DNA of 64,000 bases from Thermomonas carbonis (GCF_014396975.1 NZ_CP060719.1:1460001-1524000), one strand, 5' to 3'. Shown: positions 45,126 through 53,936, counted from the first letter of the stretch. Notes: generated by a model not told the origin, from the letters alone. Made by a program: numbers and translations.

Positions 45126-46571
45126 TCAGCGCATCACCAGCTGGCCGCTGTTGCGTCCGCGCAGCACGCGCAATACCAGTTGTTGCGGTTGCGCCGAAAC
45201 CGCCGCGCGGAAGCCGGTCAGGTCGCTGAAATTGCCGCCGCTCGAGGCCAGTACCACGTCGCCGCGTTGCAGCCCATTCTGCGCCGCGCGGCTGCCGCGC
45301 TGCACCTCTTCGACCAGCACACCGGCCAGCCCCTGACGGCGCAGCGATTCCGGCAGCTCGGCGAAGCTGGCACCGCCCAGGCGTTCGTCCAGCTGCGCGC
45401 CCTGCAACGCCTTCGGCGCTTCGCGCAGGCTGGTGGCCAGCTGCAGCGGCTTGCCGTCACGGCGCACGTCCAGGGTGACCCGCGCATTGACCGGTTGCAG
45501 GCCCTGGAAATTGCGCAGTGCCTCGGCGTTGTCGATGTGGTCGCCGTTGGCGGCCAGGATCACGTCGCCGACCTTCAATCCGGCGGCTGCACCGGCGGAG
45601 CCGGGATAGATCCGGGTCACCACCGCGCCGCGGGTTTCGCCCAGCCCCAGCGCGCGGGCGATCTTGGCGTCCACGTCCTGGGTATCGATACCCAGGGTGC
45701 CGCGACGGACCACGCCGCCGGCCAGCAACTGATCCTTGATGTTGTTGGCCAGGTTCACCGGGATGGCGAAACCCAGGCCGATGTTGCCGGCCATCGAGCC
45801 CTGCCGGTTGTAGCTGGCGGTATTGATGCCGATCAGCTGGCCGTTGAGGTTGACCAGCGCGCCGCCCGAGTTGCCGGGATTGATCGAGGCATCGGTCTGG
45901 ATGAAATTCTGGAACCCCGCGCCGGGCAGGTTGTTGCGGCCGATCGCCGAGACGATGCCCGAGGTCACGGTCTGGCTGAAGCCGAACGGGTTGCCGATCG
46001 CCACCACGAAGTCGCCGACCTGCAGACCGTCGCTGTTCGCCATCGGGATCGCGGTCAGGTCCTGCGCCGGGATGCGCATCAGCGCCACGTCTGTATCGGC
46101 ATCGCCACCGATGAACTCGGCCTTGAGCTTGCGGCCGTCGGCCAGCATCACCTCGACCTCGTCCGCGTTCTCGATCACGTGGTTGTTGGTCAGCACCAGG
46201 CCGCGCTGGGCGTCGATGATCACGCCGGAGCCCAGCGACTGGGCGATGCGTTCCTGCGGGATGCCGAACATCCGGCGGAACACCGGGTCGTCGCCGAACG
46301 GCGTGTTGACCCGGACGCGCTGCTTGCTGGTGACGCTGACCACCGCCGGCAGGACTTTCTTCAACATCGGTGCCAGCGACGGCACCGGCACGCCGTTGAC
46401 CGCGGTCGGCAGCGCGCCAGCGGCCGGCACGGTTGCAGTGCTGGGGGGCGGTTGCGCACCGGCGGGCGCGTCCAGCATCAGATCGAGGCCGGTGGCGGCG
46501 AATCCACCGAAGGCGGCGGCAGCGGTCAGGGCCAGCAGGGTGCGGCGGGCGGTGCTCGGGGCGTGCTGCAT
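45126..46571 (-). CDS. Do-family serine endoprotease (DegP/MucD)
   Basis: Periplasmic chaperone-protease, 481 aa. Signal peptide followed by the trypsin-like domain with catalytic triad H131 (TNNHV), D161 (DTDVALM) and S235 (GNSGGALV), then two PDZ domains (about 285-375 and 390-480). The start ATG 46571 gives the best signal peptide; the open frame upstream is non-homologous. Divergent from nrdJ. In this family MucD works with the envelope-stress sigma factor; no regulator lies next to it here. Confidence 0.93.
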   Translation of the reverse strand: MQHAPSTARRTLLALTAAAAFGGFAATGLDLMLDAPAGAQPPPSTATVPAAGALPTAVNGVPVPSLAPMLKKVLPAVVSVTSKQRVRVNTPFGDDPVFRRMFGIPQERIAQSLGSGVIIDAQRGLVLTNNHVIENADEVEVMLADGRKLKAEFIGGDADTDVALMRIPAQDLTAIPMANSDGLQVGDFVVAIGNPFGFSQTVTSGIVSAIGRNNLPGAGFQNFIQTDASINPGNSGGALVNLNGQLIGINTASYNRQGSMAGNIGLGFAIPVNLANNIKDQLLAGGVVRRGTLGIDTQDVDAKIARALGLGETRGAVVTRIYPGSAGAAAGLKVGDVILAANGDHIDNAEALRNFQGLQPVNARVTLDVRRDGKPLQLATSLREAPKALQGAQLDERLGGASFAELPESLRRQGLAGVLVEEVQRGSRAAQNGLQRGDVVLASSGGNFSDLTGFRAAVSAQPQQLVLRVLRGRNSGQLVMR

Positions 46572-46725
46572 TGCGGGACGACTCCGGGATGAATCAGGGG
46601 GATGCACCGGTCGGTGCGCATTCACACTTTCCCCCGGCGCGCTTGAATCTTCGGTGAAACCGCGGCGGGATGCGCGTGTCAGCCGGCACCCCCGCTTTGC
46701 AAGTGGTTTTCGACAAAATTTGGCG

Positions 46726-46754
46726 TTGACTTGCCCGGGCACGCTGGGTACCTT
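46726..46754 (+). promoter_or_regulatory. nrdJ promoter
   Basis: TTGACT (46726-46731) and TACCTT (46749-46754) are 17 bases apart. AT-rich sequence lies just upstream (46701-46722). Predicted transcription start near 46761, giving a 270-base untranslated leader to nrdJa. Confidence 0.65.
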
Positions 46755-46761
46755 CGTTTGC

Positions 46762-47030
46762 TGGCGAGCCACTACATCTTGTGGTCAAGCTCGTCGAACA
46801 GGCCCAAGACTTGTGCCCGGGGAGGGACGCAAGGCTTGGCAGGAACGACGTCGGGGAGCGGCGCGTGACGAGGCTGGAGTTCGGCGGCAACGCCAGGAAA
46901 ACCAATGACATGCAGGCTGCGCGCAGCGCGCGGCATGCATCGTTGCCGGCGGAATTCGCCGCAGGCGACGCATATCGATCACGACGCGGCCCCGCCGCGC
47001 ACGCGCAACAGGACAGGAGAGTCGTCAGGC
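46762..47030 (+). ncRNA. Structured 5' leader of nrdJ, candidate cis-regulatory RNA
   Basis: No gene fits this 269-base interval, but it is dense in stems: CCAC/GTGG (46769-46772 with 46781-46784); a long helix CCAAG-A-CTTG with CAAG-G-CTTGG (46804-46813 with 46830-46839); GGCG-GCAA-CGCC with a GNRA loop (46883-46894); GCTGC/GCAGC (46917-46928); and CGGCG/CGCCG (46947-46961). An nrdJ leader RNA class is known in proteobacteria and B12 riboswitches precede some nrdJ genes. I cannot match either consensus with certainty, as no canonical B12 box is visible. AGGACAGGAGAG just before the ATG supplies the ribosome site. Confidence 0.5.
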
Positions 47031-49180
47031 ATGAGCACGGTGAGGCTGGAAGCAGTGGCCACGGACGCAAAGCAGGACATCCCGATGCAGCCGGCCTCGC
47101 TGGACATCTGGGACAAGAAGTACCGCCTCAAGACCAAGCAGGGCGTGGCCCTGGATGCCGACATCGACGGCACTTACCAGCGCGTGGCCAAGGCGCTGTC
47201 CGAAGCCGAATCCACCGCCGAGCTGCAGCAATACTGGATGGAGCGTTTCGCCTGGGCACTGCGCCGCGGTGCCATTCCCGCCGGCCGCATCACCAGCAAT
47301 GCCGGCGCGCAGGAACACAAGCCGGCGACCAGCACGATCAACTGCACCGTGTCCGGCACCATCACCGACTCGATGGACGGCATCCTCGACAAGGTCCACG
47401 AGGCCGGCCTGACCCTGAAGGCCGGCTGCGGCATCGGCTATGAATTCAGCACGCTGCGCCCGCGTGGCGCGTTCGTCGCCGGTGCCGGTGCATACACCAG
47501 CGGGCCGATGTCGTTCATGGATATCTACGACAAGATGTGCTTCACCGTGTCTTCGGCCGGTGGCCGTCGCGGCGCGCAGATGGGCACCTTCGAAATCGCC
47601 CACCCGGACGTCAAGGACTTCATCCGCGCCAAGCGCGAAGACGGCCGCCTGCGCCAGTTCAACCTGTCGCTGCTGATCACCGACGGCTTCATGGACGCAG
47701 TCAAGACCGACGCCGACTGGCCGCTGGTGTTCCCGGTGGCAGTGAAGGAAGCCGACGAGATCGACCTGGCCAACCCCGCCCAGGTGGTCTGGCGCGAGTG
47801 GCCGACCCACGCCGGCTACATCACCCGCGAGGACGGCCTGGTGGCCTGCAAGATCTACGGCCAGATCCGTGCCCGCCACCTGTGGGACATGATCATGGTG
47901 TCCACCTACGACTACGCCGAGCCCGGTTTCATCCTGATCGACCGCGTCAACGAGATGAACAACAACTGGTGGTGCGAGACCATCCGCGCCACCAATCCCT
48001 GCGGCGAGCAGCCGCTGCCGCCGTACGGCGCCTGCCTGCTCGGCTCGATCAACCTGACCAAGTTCGTCAAGCATCCCTTCACCGACAAGGCCAGCTTCGA
48101 CTGGGAGGAATACAAGGAAGTCGTCCGCGTGTTCACCCGCATGCTGGACAACGTGGTCGAGGTCAACGGCCTGCCGTTGCAGCAGCAGCGCGACGAGATC
48201 GCCCGCAAGCGCCGCCACGGCATGGGCTTCCTCGGCCTGGGCAGCACCGTGACCATGTTGCAGATGAAGTACGGCAGCAAGGAATCCTGCGAGTTCACCG
48301 AGCGCATCGCCCGCGACATGGCTGTCGCCGGCTGGGAAATGGGCTTGGCGCTGGCCAAGGAAAAGGGCGCCGCGCCGATCATGGACGAGGTGTTCGAGGT
48401 CACCGCCGAGATGCTGCGCAAGCGCCCGGAAATGGTGAAGGACGGCTGGACGCTGGGCCAGCAGATCAGCGGCAAGGTGCTGCACGCGAAGTACAGCCGC
48501 TACATGCAGCGGGTGGCCGAGGTCGCCCCGGAACTGGTCGCGGAACTGGCGGAGGTGGGCGCGCGCTTCACCCACCACAGCTCGATCGCGCCGACCGGCA
48601 CGATTTCCCTGAGCCTGGCCAACAATGCCAGCAACGGCATCGAGCCCAGCTTCGCCCACCACTACAGCCGCAACGTGATCCGCGAAGGCAAGAAGTCCAA
48701 GGAAAAGGTCGACGTCTGGTCGTTCGAGTTGCTGGCCTATCGCGAACTGGTCAACCCGAAGGCGATGCCGTACGCCGAAGACGCCGCGGCCAGGCTGCCG
48801 GACTACTTCATCAGCGCCGACGACATCACCCGAAGGCGCACGTGGACGTGCAGGCCGCCGCGCAGAAGTGGGTGGATTCCTCGATCTCCAAGACCGCGAA
48901 CGTCCCCACGGACTACCCGTACGAGGACTTCAAGGACATCTACCGCTACGCCCACGAGCAGGGCCTGAAGGGCTGCACCACCTTCCGCTTCAACCCGGCC
49001 GCCTTCCAGGGCGTGCTGGTCAAGGACGCCGACCTCGAGAACACCACCTACCGCTTCGAGCTGGAAGACGGCAGCGTGGTCGAGGTCAAGGGCAACGAGC
49101 AGATCGAATACGACGGCGAAATGCACACCGCCGCCAATCTCTTCGACGCGTTGAAAGAGGGTTACTACGGCAAGTTCTGA
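47031..49180 (+). CDS. nrdJ: B12-dependent ribonucleotide reductase large part, NrdJa (frameshifted near C-terminus)
   Basis: Class II ribonucleotide reductase, which makes deoxynucleotides with adenosylcobalamin as radical source and needs no oxygen. Seen: redox cysteine C105 in STINC, and the active-site loop NPCGEQPLPPYGAC with N322, thiyl cysteine C324 and E326. The frame breaks at 48829-48831, where a C3 run should be C4 (DDITPKAHVDVQ); the downstream frame then continues normally to 49180, for about 716 aa. The redox C-terminus is on a separate gene (49999), as in the split NrdJa/NrdJb of Pseudomonas aeruginosa. The break is probably a sequencing error in an essential-looking gene. Confidence 0.9.
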
Positions 49181-49293
49181 CCGCGCCCTGCGGCGGACGC
49201 GGCAGTCACGATTCGTCACGCTGCACGCACGCCGCAAGCAGGTATAGGATCGCGCTGTAATACCCACCAACCAATGCCCTACAGGAGGGCTTC

Positions 49294-49905
49294 ATGAGCA
49301 ATGGAAATGGAGTGGCGGCCACGCTGTCCGATGCCGCAGAAAGCGTGAAAGAGAAAGCGTCCGAGATCGGTGGTGCCGTGGCCAACACTGCCAGCGCCAC
49401 CGTGGCGAAGGCGAAGAAGGCCGCGAAGTCCGCCGAGAAATCGGTGAAGTCCTCGGTCGCCAGCGCCAAGAAAGCCGTGGCCAAGCGCACCGAGAAGGCC
49501 AGCAAGGCGGTCAAGAAGACCGTTGCCAACGCGAAGAAGAAGCTCGCCGCCGCCAGCGCCGATGCCAAGAAGGAAGTGGCCAGCCTGAAGAAGAAGGCGA
49601 CCGGCAAGAAGGCCGCCAAGAAGGCACCCGCCAAGAAGGCCGCTGGCAAGAAGGCAACCAAGAAAGTCGCCAAGAAAGCCACCGCCAAGAAAGCGGCAGT
49701 GAAGAAGGCGGTCAAGAAGGTCGCGAAGAAAGCCACGGCCAAGAAAGCGGCAGTGAAGAAGGCGGTCAAGAAGGCACCCGCCAGGAAGGCAGCTGCGAAG
49801 AAGGCACCGGCCAAGAAGTCCGCGGCAAAGAAGGCAATGAAGAAGTCCGCGGCCAAGAAGGCGCCGGCGAAGAAAGCCGCCAAGAAGGCAACGAAGAAGA
49901 AGTAA
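49294..49905 (+). CDS. Histone H1-like lysine/alanine-rich DNA-binding protein
   Basis: 203 aa. A short N-terminal helical region (about 1-60) leads into a tail (about 60-203) built of KKA/KAPAKK-type repeats, like the C-terminal tails of eukaryotic histone H1, chlamydial HctB and Pseudomonas AlgP. It would bind DNA or RNA through charge. AGGAGGG precedes ATG 49294. It has its own spacing on both sides and a strong hairpin after it. Located exactly between nrdJa and nrdJb. The internal lysine-codon repeats are prone to length variation. Confidence 0.88.
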   Translation: MSNGNGVAATLSDAAESVKEKASEIGGAVANTASATVAKAKKAAKSAEKSVKSSVASAKKAVAKRTEKASKAVKKTVANAKKKLAAASADAKKEVASLKKKATGKKAAKKAPAKKAAGKKATKKVAKKATAKKAAVKKAVKKVAKKATAKKAAVKKAVKKAPARKAAAKKAPAKKSAAKKAMKKSAAKKAPAKKAAKKATKKK

Positions 49906-49917
49906 GCACGCACCACG

Positions 49918-49942
49918 TCCGCCCGGCGTCGCGCCGGGCGGA
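49918..49942. terminator. Strong hairpin after the histone H1-like gene
   Basis: TCCGCCCGGCG (49918-49928) pairs perfectly with CGCCGGGCGGA (49932-49942) around TCG. It would end or throttle transcription between the H1-like gene and nrdJb. No U-run is present. Confidence 0.65.
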
Positions 49943-49998
49943 TGGATTCGCAACGCAAATACCCATAACAACAAGACAGCACGGAAACCGGAACACAC

Positions 49999-50790
49999 AT
50001 GGCCGTCAGGATCGAAAAGAAAATCAAGGGCTACGCCGTCGTCACCCCCGAGGACAAGGCGAAGGAAGCGGTCAAGGTCGACTCCGTCAGTCGCGCCCAG
50101 GCGGAGGCCGACCTGCCGGTCGCCGACGTCATCCAGATGCACGAGCGCATCGAGCGCCCGGAAGTGCTGATCGGCAGCACCTACAAGATCAAGTCGCCGC
50201 TGGTCGAACACGCCATGTACGTGACCATCAACGACATCGTGCTCAATGCCGGCAGCGACCATGAACACCGCCGTCCGTTCGAGATCTTCATCAACTCCAA
50301 GTCGATGGAGCATTTCCAGTGGATCGTGGCGCTGACCCGGATCATGTCCGCCGTGTTCCGCAAGGGCGGCGACGTGACCTTCCTGGTCGAGGAAATGAAG
50401 GCCGTGTTCGACCCGAAGGGCGGCTACTTCAAGGCCGGTGGCGTGTACATGCCGTCGCTGGTCGCCGAGCTCGGCATGATCATCGAGGACCACCTGAAGT
50501 CGATCGGCATGATGCACGACCCGGAGATGAGCGACGCGACCCGCGCGCTGATCGCGGAGAAGCGCGCGGCGTTCTCCAAGCTGGGCTCAAAAAAAAACTC
50601 TGACGTGACCCCGGTCGCCGGCGTGATCGCCGACTCCACCGCGGACCACCAGGAAGAGATCGAAGTCACCGGCGACGGCGCGAGTTTCCCGCCGACCGCG
50701 ACGATGTGCCACAAGTGTTCGACCAAGGCGCTGGTCCTGATGGACGGGTGTGCGACTTGTTTGAATTGTGGGTATTCGAAGTGCGGGTGA
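49999..50790 (+). CDS. Ribonucleotide reductase C-terminal subunit, NrdJb (TSCPD domain plus zinc/redox tail)
   Basis: 263 aa. The TSCPD-type domain (about 50-175: [56 protein letters not shown]) and a C-terminal cysteine-rich tail ([28 protein letters not shown]) correspond to the end of single-chain NrdJ. The tail cysteines would reduce the active site of NrdJa after each turnover. A run of nine A at 50589-50597 encodes the linker before the tail. Separated from nrdJa by the H1-like gene. Ends where the lower-GC island begins. Confidence 0.85.
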   Translation: MAVRIEKKIKGYAVVTPEDKAKEAVKVDSVSRAQAEADLPVADVIQMHERIERPEVLIGSTYKIKSPLVEHAMYVTINDIVLNAGSDHEHRRPFEIFINSKSMEHFQWIVALTRIMSAVFRKGGDVTFLVEEMKAVFDPKGGYFKAGGVYMPSLVAELGMIIEDHLKSIGMMHDPEMSDATRALIAEKRAAFSKLGSKKNSDVTPVAGVIADSTADHQEEIEVTGDGASFPPTATMCHKCSTKALVLMDGCATCLNCGYSKCG

Positions 50791-50812
50791 TCTCGCAGTA
50801 ACACGCTTTTAC

Positions 50813-50832
50813 GGCCAGGCACTCGTCTGGCC
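50813..50832. terminator. Hairpin after nrdJb
   Basis: GGCCAG (50813-50818) pairs with CTGGCC (50827-50832), with an eight-base loop and possible extension through AACAC/GTGTT. It separates nrdJb from the TIR-like gene 22 bases further on. Confidence 0.4.
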
Positions 50833-50854
50833 TGTGTTCAATGGGGATACGGCT

Positions 50855-51271
50855 ATGGCAAAGCACAAAGTTTTTATCAGCTACGATCATTCCGAGGACG
50901 CTGTCTACAAATACCTCTTGTGTGCATGGGATGCGAACCCATCGTTCGATTTTGAATTCGACAATCGAAGCCCCAATGTTGCCATCGACAGTACCGATGC
51001 GGCGGCAATTAAGACAGCACTTACAAAGAAAATGAAGGAATCCACCCATCTACTTGTACTCGTCGGCGAAAAGTCGAACGAGAGTAAATGGATGAAGTGG
51101 GAAATCGACCGAGCAAAAGATACCGATACGAAGCTTAAGATTGCTGCAGTGAAACTCGCTAAAGCGAACATATGTCCGGCTGGTCTACTGGGATGCGGAG
51201 CTTCGTGGGCGACCAGCTTTGAGCGCGATCGAATCATCGACGCTCTCAACGGTGCCACTAATAATTACTAG
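50855..51271 (+). CDS. TIR-like domain protein (MTH538/ThsB-type)
   Basis: 138 aa, a stand-alone TIR-like domain. The first strand KHKVFISYDHSED, the stretch with MKESTHLLVLVGEKS and helix KWMKWEIDRAKD, whose WEI-type glutamate is the conserved active-site position, match the TIR-like family that includes ThsB of Thoeris antiviral systems. Such proteins make or cleave NAD-derived molecules. Codon use and base composition are visibly lower in GC than the flanking genes, a sign of transfer. The next gene starts 17 bases after its stop, so the two form an operon. The start ATG 50855 gives the standard N-terminus. Confidence 0.8.
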   Translation: MAKHKVFISYDHSEDAVYKYLLCAWDANPSFDFEFDNRSPNVAIDSTDAAAIKTALTKKMKESTHLLVLVGEKSNESKWMKWEIDRAKDTDTKLKIAAVKLAKANICPAGLLGCGASWATSFERDRIIDALNGATNNY

Positions 51272-51288
51272 GTAAAGCGGCCACACTA

Positions 51289-52524
51289 ATGAACGCACCT
51301 AGGCAGCCAGTTTGCTTCGTAGTAATGGGTTTCGGCCGCAAGACAGACTACGAGTCGGGTCGAACCTTGGATCTCGATGCAACTTTCAGCGAAATCATCT
51401 CTCCAGCCGCTGAGGCTAAGGGGTACCGTTGCATCCGAGCTGACAAGATTTCGCACTCGGGGCTCATCGATCTGCCGATGTATGAAATGCTTTTACGAGC
51501 AGACCTGGTTATTGCAGATATTTCGACGGGCAATGTAAACGCTGTGTACGAACTTGGTGTAAGGCATGCGCTGCGCCCGCGATCGACAATCATCATAAAA
51601 GAGTCGAAGGGCCGCCTTCACTTCGATCTGAATCACGTAAACACGTTTGAATATGAACATTTAGGGGATGACATAGGCTCACGTGAGGCGCGTCGGGCGC
51701 AAGCGGATTTAGGGCTCCTCATTGAAGCTACAACGAACTCAAATCGCCCGGATAGTCCCGTTTACACATTTCTTCCGAAGCTTCAGCAGCCACGTTTAAC
51801 AGATGAGGAGTACGAAGATCTCCTTGACGCCGCCGAAGACGCACAAACGCGCATCACTGCACTCCTAGACGATGGGCAAAATGCAATTGACCAGAGCGAT
51901 TTCGAAAAAGCGGTAGTTGCATTTTCTTCGGCTAGAGAACTTCGGCCAGATGACACATACATCCTGCAACGACTGGCTCTGAGTACTTATAAGGCGTCTA
52001 AGCCTTCTAAGTTGTCAGCCTTAATCGATGCTTTGCGAATTGTCGATCAATTAGGCCCTGATGACTCCAACGACCCAGAGACGACGGGGCTGGCTGGCGC
52101 TATCCATAAGCGTCTTTGGCAAGAGACAAAAGATGTTGTTCAGCTGGAACGTGCAACCAAGTTTTATCGTCGTGGATTCGAGATTCGACGCGACTACTAC
52201 AACGGCGAGAATCTCGCTCTCTGTTATGACCTTTTAGCCGACCAATCGACTGGGGCTGAAAGAATCTTTTATAGGGTTTCAGCTGAGCGTACGCGTCACG
52301 AAATCGTTGCGCTTTTAACCGCTATAACGGCAGCTGACACATTTCAGGATCGCAGCGATAGGAAGTGGATATTTGCAACGCTTGCGAATTCCTACTTGGC
52401 ACTCGGGCGCTTGGATGAGGCTCGCGCAGCGGAAAATGAATTTCGTAATGAACTGCCAGCGGATTGGGAAGTGCAGTCTTTCGAAGAAGGGAAGGTCGCT
52501 GCTCAGCGAGACCGGAGCACATAG
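51289..52524 (+). CDS. Nucleoside-deoxyribosyltransferase-like domain fused to TPR/TRAF-binding-like helical region
   Basis: 411 aa. Residues about 5-110 (CFVVMGFGRKTDY, GYRCIRADKISHSG, ADLVIADISTGNVNAVYELGVRHAL, STIIIKE) are the fold of putative nucleoside 2-deoxyribosyltransferase-like or TIR-like sensors/effectors; the YELG glutamate is the expected catalytic residue. The remainder (about 180-400) is all-helical with TPR-like pairs (DFEKAVVAFSSARELRPDD; WIFATLANSYLALGRLDEARAAEN). The FYRRGFEIRRDYYNGENLALCYDLLA segment resembles the MAP3K TRAF-binding (DUF4071-like) family. Low GC like its partner. Inferred: cell-suicide or signalling component acting with the TIR protein. Confidence 0.65.
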   Translation: MNAPRQPVCFVVMGFGRKTDYESGRTLDLDATFSEIISPAAEAKGYRCIRADKISHSGLIDLPMYEMLLRADLVIADISTGNVNAVYELGVRHALRPRSTIIIKESKGRLHFDLNHVNTFEYEHLGDDIGSREARRAQADLGLLIEATTNSNRPDSPVYTFLPKLQQPRLTDEEYEDLLDAAEDAQTRITALLDDGQNAIDQSDFEKAVVAFSSARELRPDDTYILQRLALSTYKASKPSKLSALIDALRIVDQLGPDDSNDPETTGLAGAIHKRLWQETKDVVQLERATKFYRRGFEIRRDYYNGENLALCYDLLADQSTGAERIFYRVSAERTRHEIVALLTAITAADTFQDRSDRKWIFATLANSYLALGRLDEARAAENEFRNELPADWEVQSFEEGKVAAQRDRST

Positions 52525-52530
52525 CGAAAC

Positions 52531-52609
52531 AGGGGTCAGAGTCGACCTTTCTTGAGGCCAGAAAACAGGGGTCAGAGTCGACTTTCCTCAAAGGCAGGCA
52601 TGTACCTGC
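52531..52609 (+). repeat. Two tandem copies of the GTCAG repeat, second with hairpin tail
   Basis: AGGGGTCAGAGTCGAC starts at 52531 and again at 52567, both preceded by GAAAAC-type sequence. The second continues into CTCAAAG and a stem GCAGG/CCTGC (52594-52598 with 52605-52609). They follow directly on the stop of the TIR-operon second gene. Same family as 43588, 52717, 53937, 54051, 55138, 55169, 56743 and 57942. Confidence 0.75.
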
Positions 52610-52716
52610 TTAGCCCAGGGTGTCCGATGCCCCCGTGTTCAGCGTTGCACTGACATGTGCGTCGCAGACGCGGTATTCCGCGGCCGCATCCGCCGCCACC
52701 ATTCTTGCCACGAACC

Positions 52717-52735
52717 AAGGGTCAGCGTCGACTTT
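52717..52735 (+). repeat. Copy of the GTCAG repeat
   Basis: AAGGGTCAGCGTCGACTTT, preceded by CGAACC, lies 56 bases before the PLC-like gene. The intervening 52610-52716 holds no credible gene, although the minus strand keeps an open frame that might be a remnant. Confidence 0.65.
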
Positions 52736-52790
52736 GATGCGGGGCGGAGCACTCAAAGCAGTTAACGTAAGTCGACAAGTGGAGTGACCA

Positions 52791-53894
52791 ATGCACACTT
52801 TTGCGCGTAGAGCTTCGTTATGTGTAGCCGCTTTAGCTGTGCTTGCAACGCCTGCATACGCTTACAAACTAGCAACCAAGGCCTCAGCCGAAGAACGTCG
52901 ACTGGCCGGAATCACAAATAGTTCTTGGACAGCGGCGCTTTCTTACATCGCTGCGCGCGGCATGCCGCTGTTGACTGAACCGGTCCACGAAGAAGCTACG
53001 AACAGAATCTACGGATGCAATGGCGATGTGTGCGCCGGTGCTGAGGCCACCCAGGCGCCTGCTGCAGTGCTCTCCGGCGTGCGATGGAATGACGATCCAC
53101 CCTTTCGCATGACAGCGCAGCAGGCGCGAGGCATGGGGTGTCAGACCGCGTCGACTATCCGTTTTGAGACGCAGCCAAATTGTTGGGTAAGCCTGTTCCG
53201 TGATGCGGAAAAGCGCGCCGCCAAAGGCGCGAAGTACGGTCCAGGCGACGCAATGCTTTATCGCACCCACTTCGGTGACCTTCAATTTCTTCACGCGATG
53301 GCCAGCCGAAACGGCGAGCTTGCGCGAGACACAAAGCAGCGATTGATGGACTGGTTCGAATTCACCTGGCGCTCTGCGCTTGGCGAATACACGTTGGATA
53401 CAAGGCTGAAAAGCATCACGTCCAACCAAACCATCGTGGCGGCATTTGGAAAAACCGACTGGCGCCTGCTTGATCTATACACGCAGGGTGCGAGTGGCGG
53501 ATTGCGGGGGCGTGTAAGCGACGTTGCGTTCGGGTCATTGCTTCATGCGTTGGAAGATAGCTACGCAGCCGGGCACGCCGCGCGCGAGGAGTCCAGCGGG
53601 AGCGCGCGTTGTTATGCGGGTGACATTAGTGTTGAAGCGCCAGGTGCGATCCTCGCGTTCCATTCCTACAGTCAGCAGGATCACGAAGCACATGAAGAGG
53701 CTGACAGCCGTGCCAAGTTCATGGCGGATTTTCAGCAGCCAGGGAACGTAGTGGACGTTGGGCGCGCGTTAGTGCGAGCCCGGGCACAACGGCTGCCTTG
53801 GGAAACCATGCGTCCGATGTTCGACTGTCTCCTGACGCTGGAAAGGCCAACCACGCCGGCAGGTCCGGGCGAGGGGTTCGAGAACTTGAACTGA
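52791..53894 (+). CDS. Secreted zinc-dependent phospholipase C/P1-nuclease-like protein
   Basis: 367 aa with signal peptide (about 1-25, cleavage after AYA). No close family recognised by name, but the spacing of metal-ligand residues matches the PC-PLC/S1-P1 nuclease fold: H66 in VHEEATNR, D101/D102, H160 and H168, then H252-x3-D256-x5-H262 (LHALEDSYAAGH) and H298-x3-E302. Predicted trinuclear-zinc hydrolase acting outside the cytoplasm on phospholipid or nucleic acid. RBS GTGGAG before ATG 52791. Base composition is intermediate between island and chromosome. Flanked on both sides by the GTCAG repeat. Confidence 0.6.
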   Translation: MHTFARRASLCVAALAVLATPAYAYKLATKASAEERRLAGITNSSWTAALSYIAARGMPLLTEPVHEEATNRIYGCNGDVCAGAEATQAPAAVLSGVRWNDDPPFRMTAQQARGMGCQTASTIRFETQPNCWVSLFRDAEKRAAKGAKYGPGDAMLYRTHFGDLQFLHAMASRNGELARDTKQRLMDWFEFTWRSALGEYTLDTRLKSITSNQTIVAAFGKTDWRLLDLYTQGASGGLRGRVSDVAFGSLLHALEDSYAAGHAAREESSGSARCYAGDISVEAPGAILAFHSYSQQDHEAHEEADSRAKFMADFQQPGNVVDVGRALVRARAQRLPWETMRPMFDCLLTLERPTTPAGPGEGFENLN

Positions 53895-53936
53895 GACGCG
53901 TTAGCTTTGCGAGGCATTTCGATCTAAGGAAAAACA

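Noticed and set aside
46824..46837. Resemblance to the GGGACGCAAAGCC strand of c-di-GMP-I riboswitches
   Set aside because: GGGACGCAAGGCTT is close, but the partner strand and the tetraloop receptor arrangement are not found; the bases pair instead with 46804-46813.
46762..47030. Canonical cobalamin riboswitch upstream of nrdJ
   Set aside because: A GCCACT word is present at 46768 but the surrounding conserved core (GGGAA, GGTG, CCCGC order) is not, so I call only a structured leader.
49560..49900. Tandem DNA repeats that could be mistaken for a CRISPR or minisatellite
   Set aside because: They are the in-frame lysine/alanine codon repeats of the histone H1-like protein; spacing is irregular and there are no spacers.
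52610..52798. 62-codon minus-strand open frame before the PLC-like gene
   Set aside because: Overlaps a repeat and the neighbouring start; the middle looks faintly coding, but there is no independent support beyond a possible remnant.
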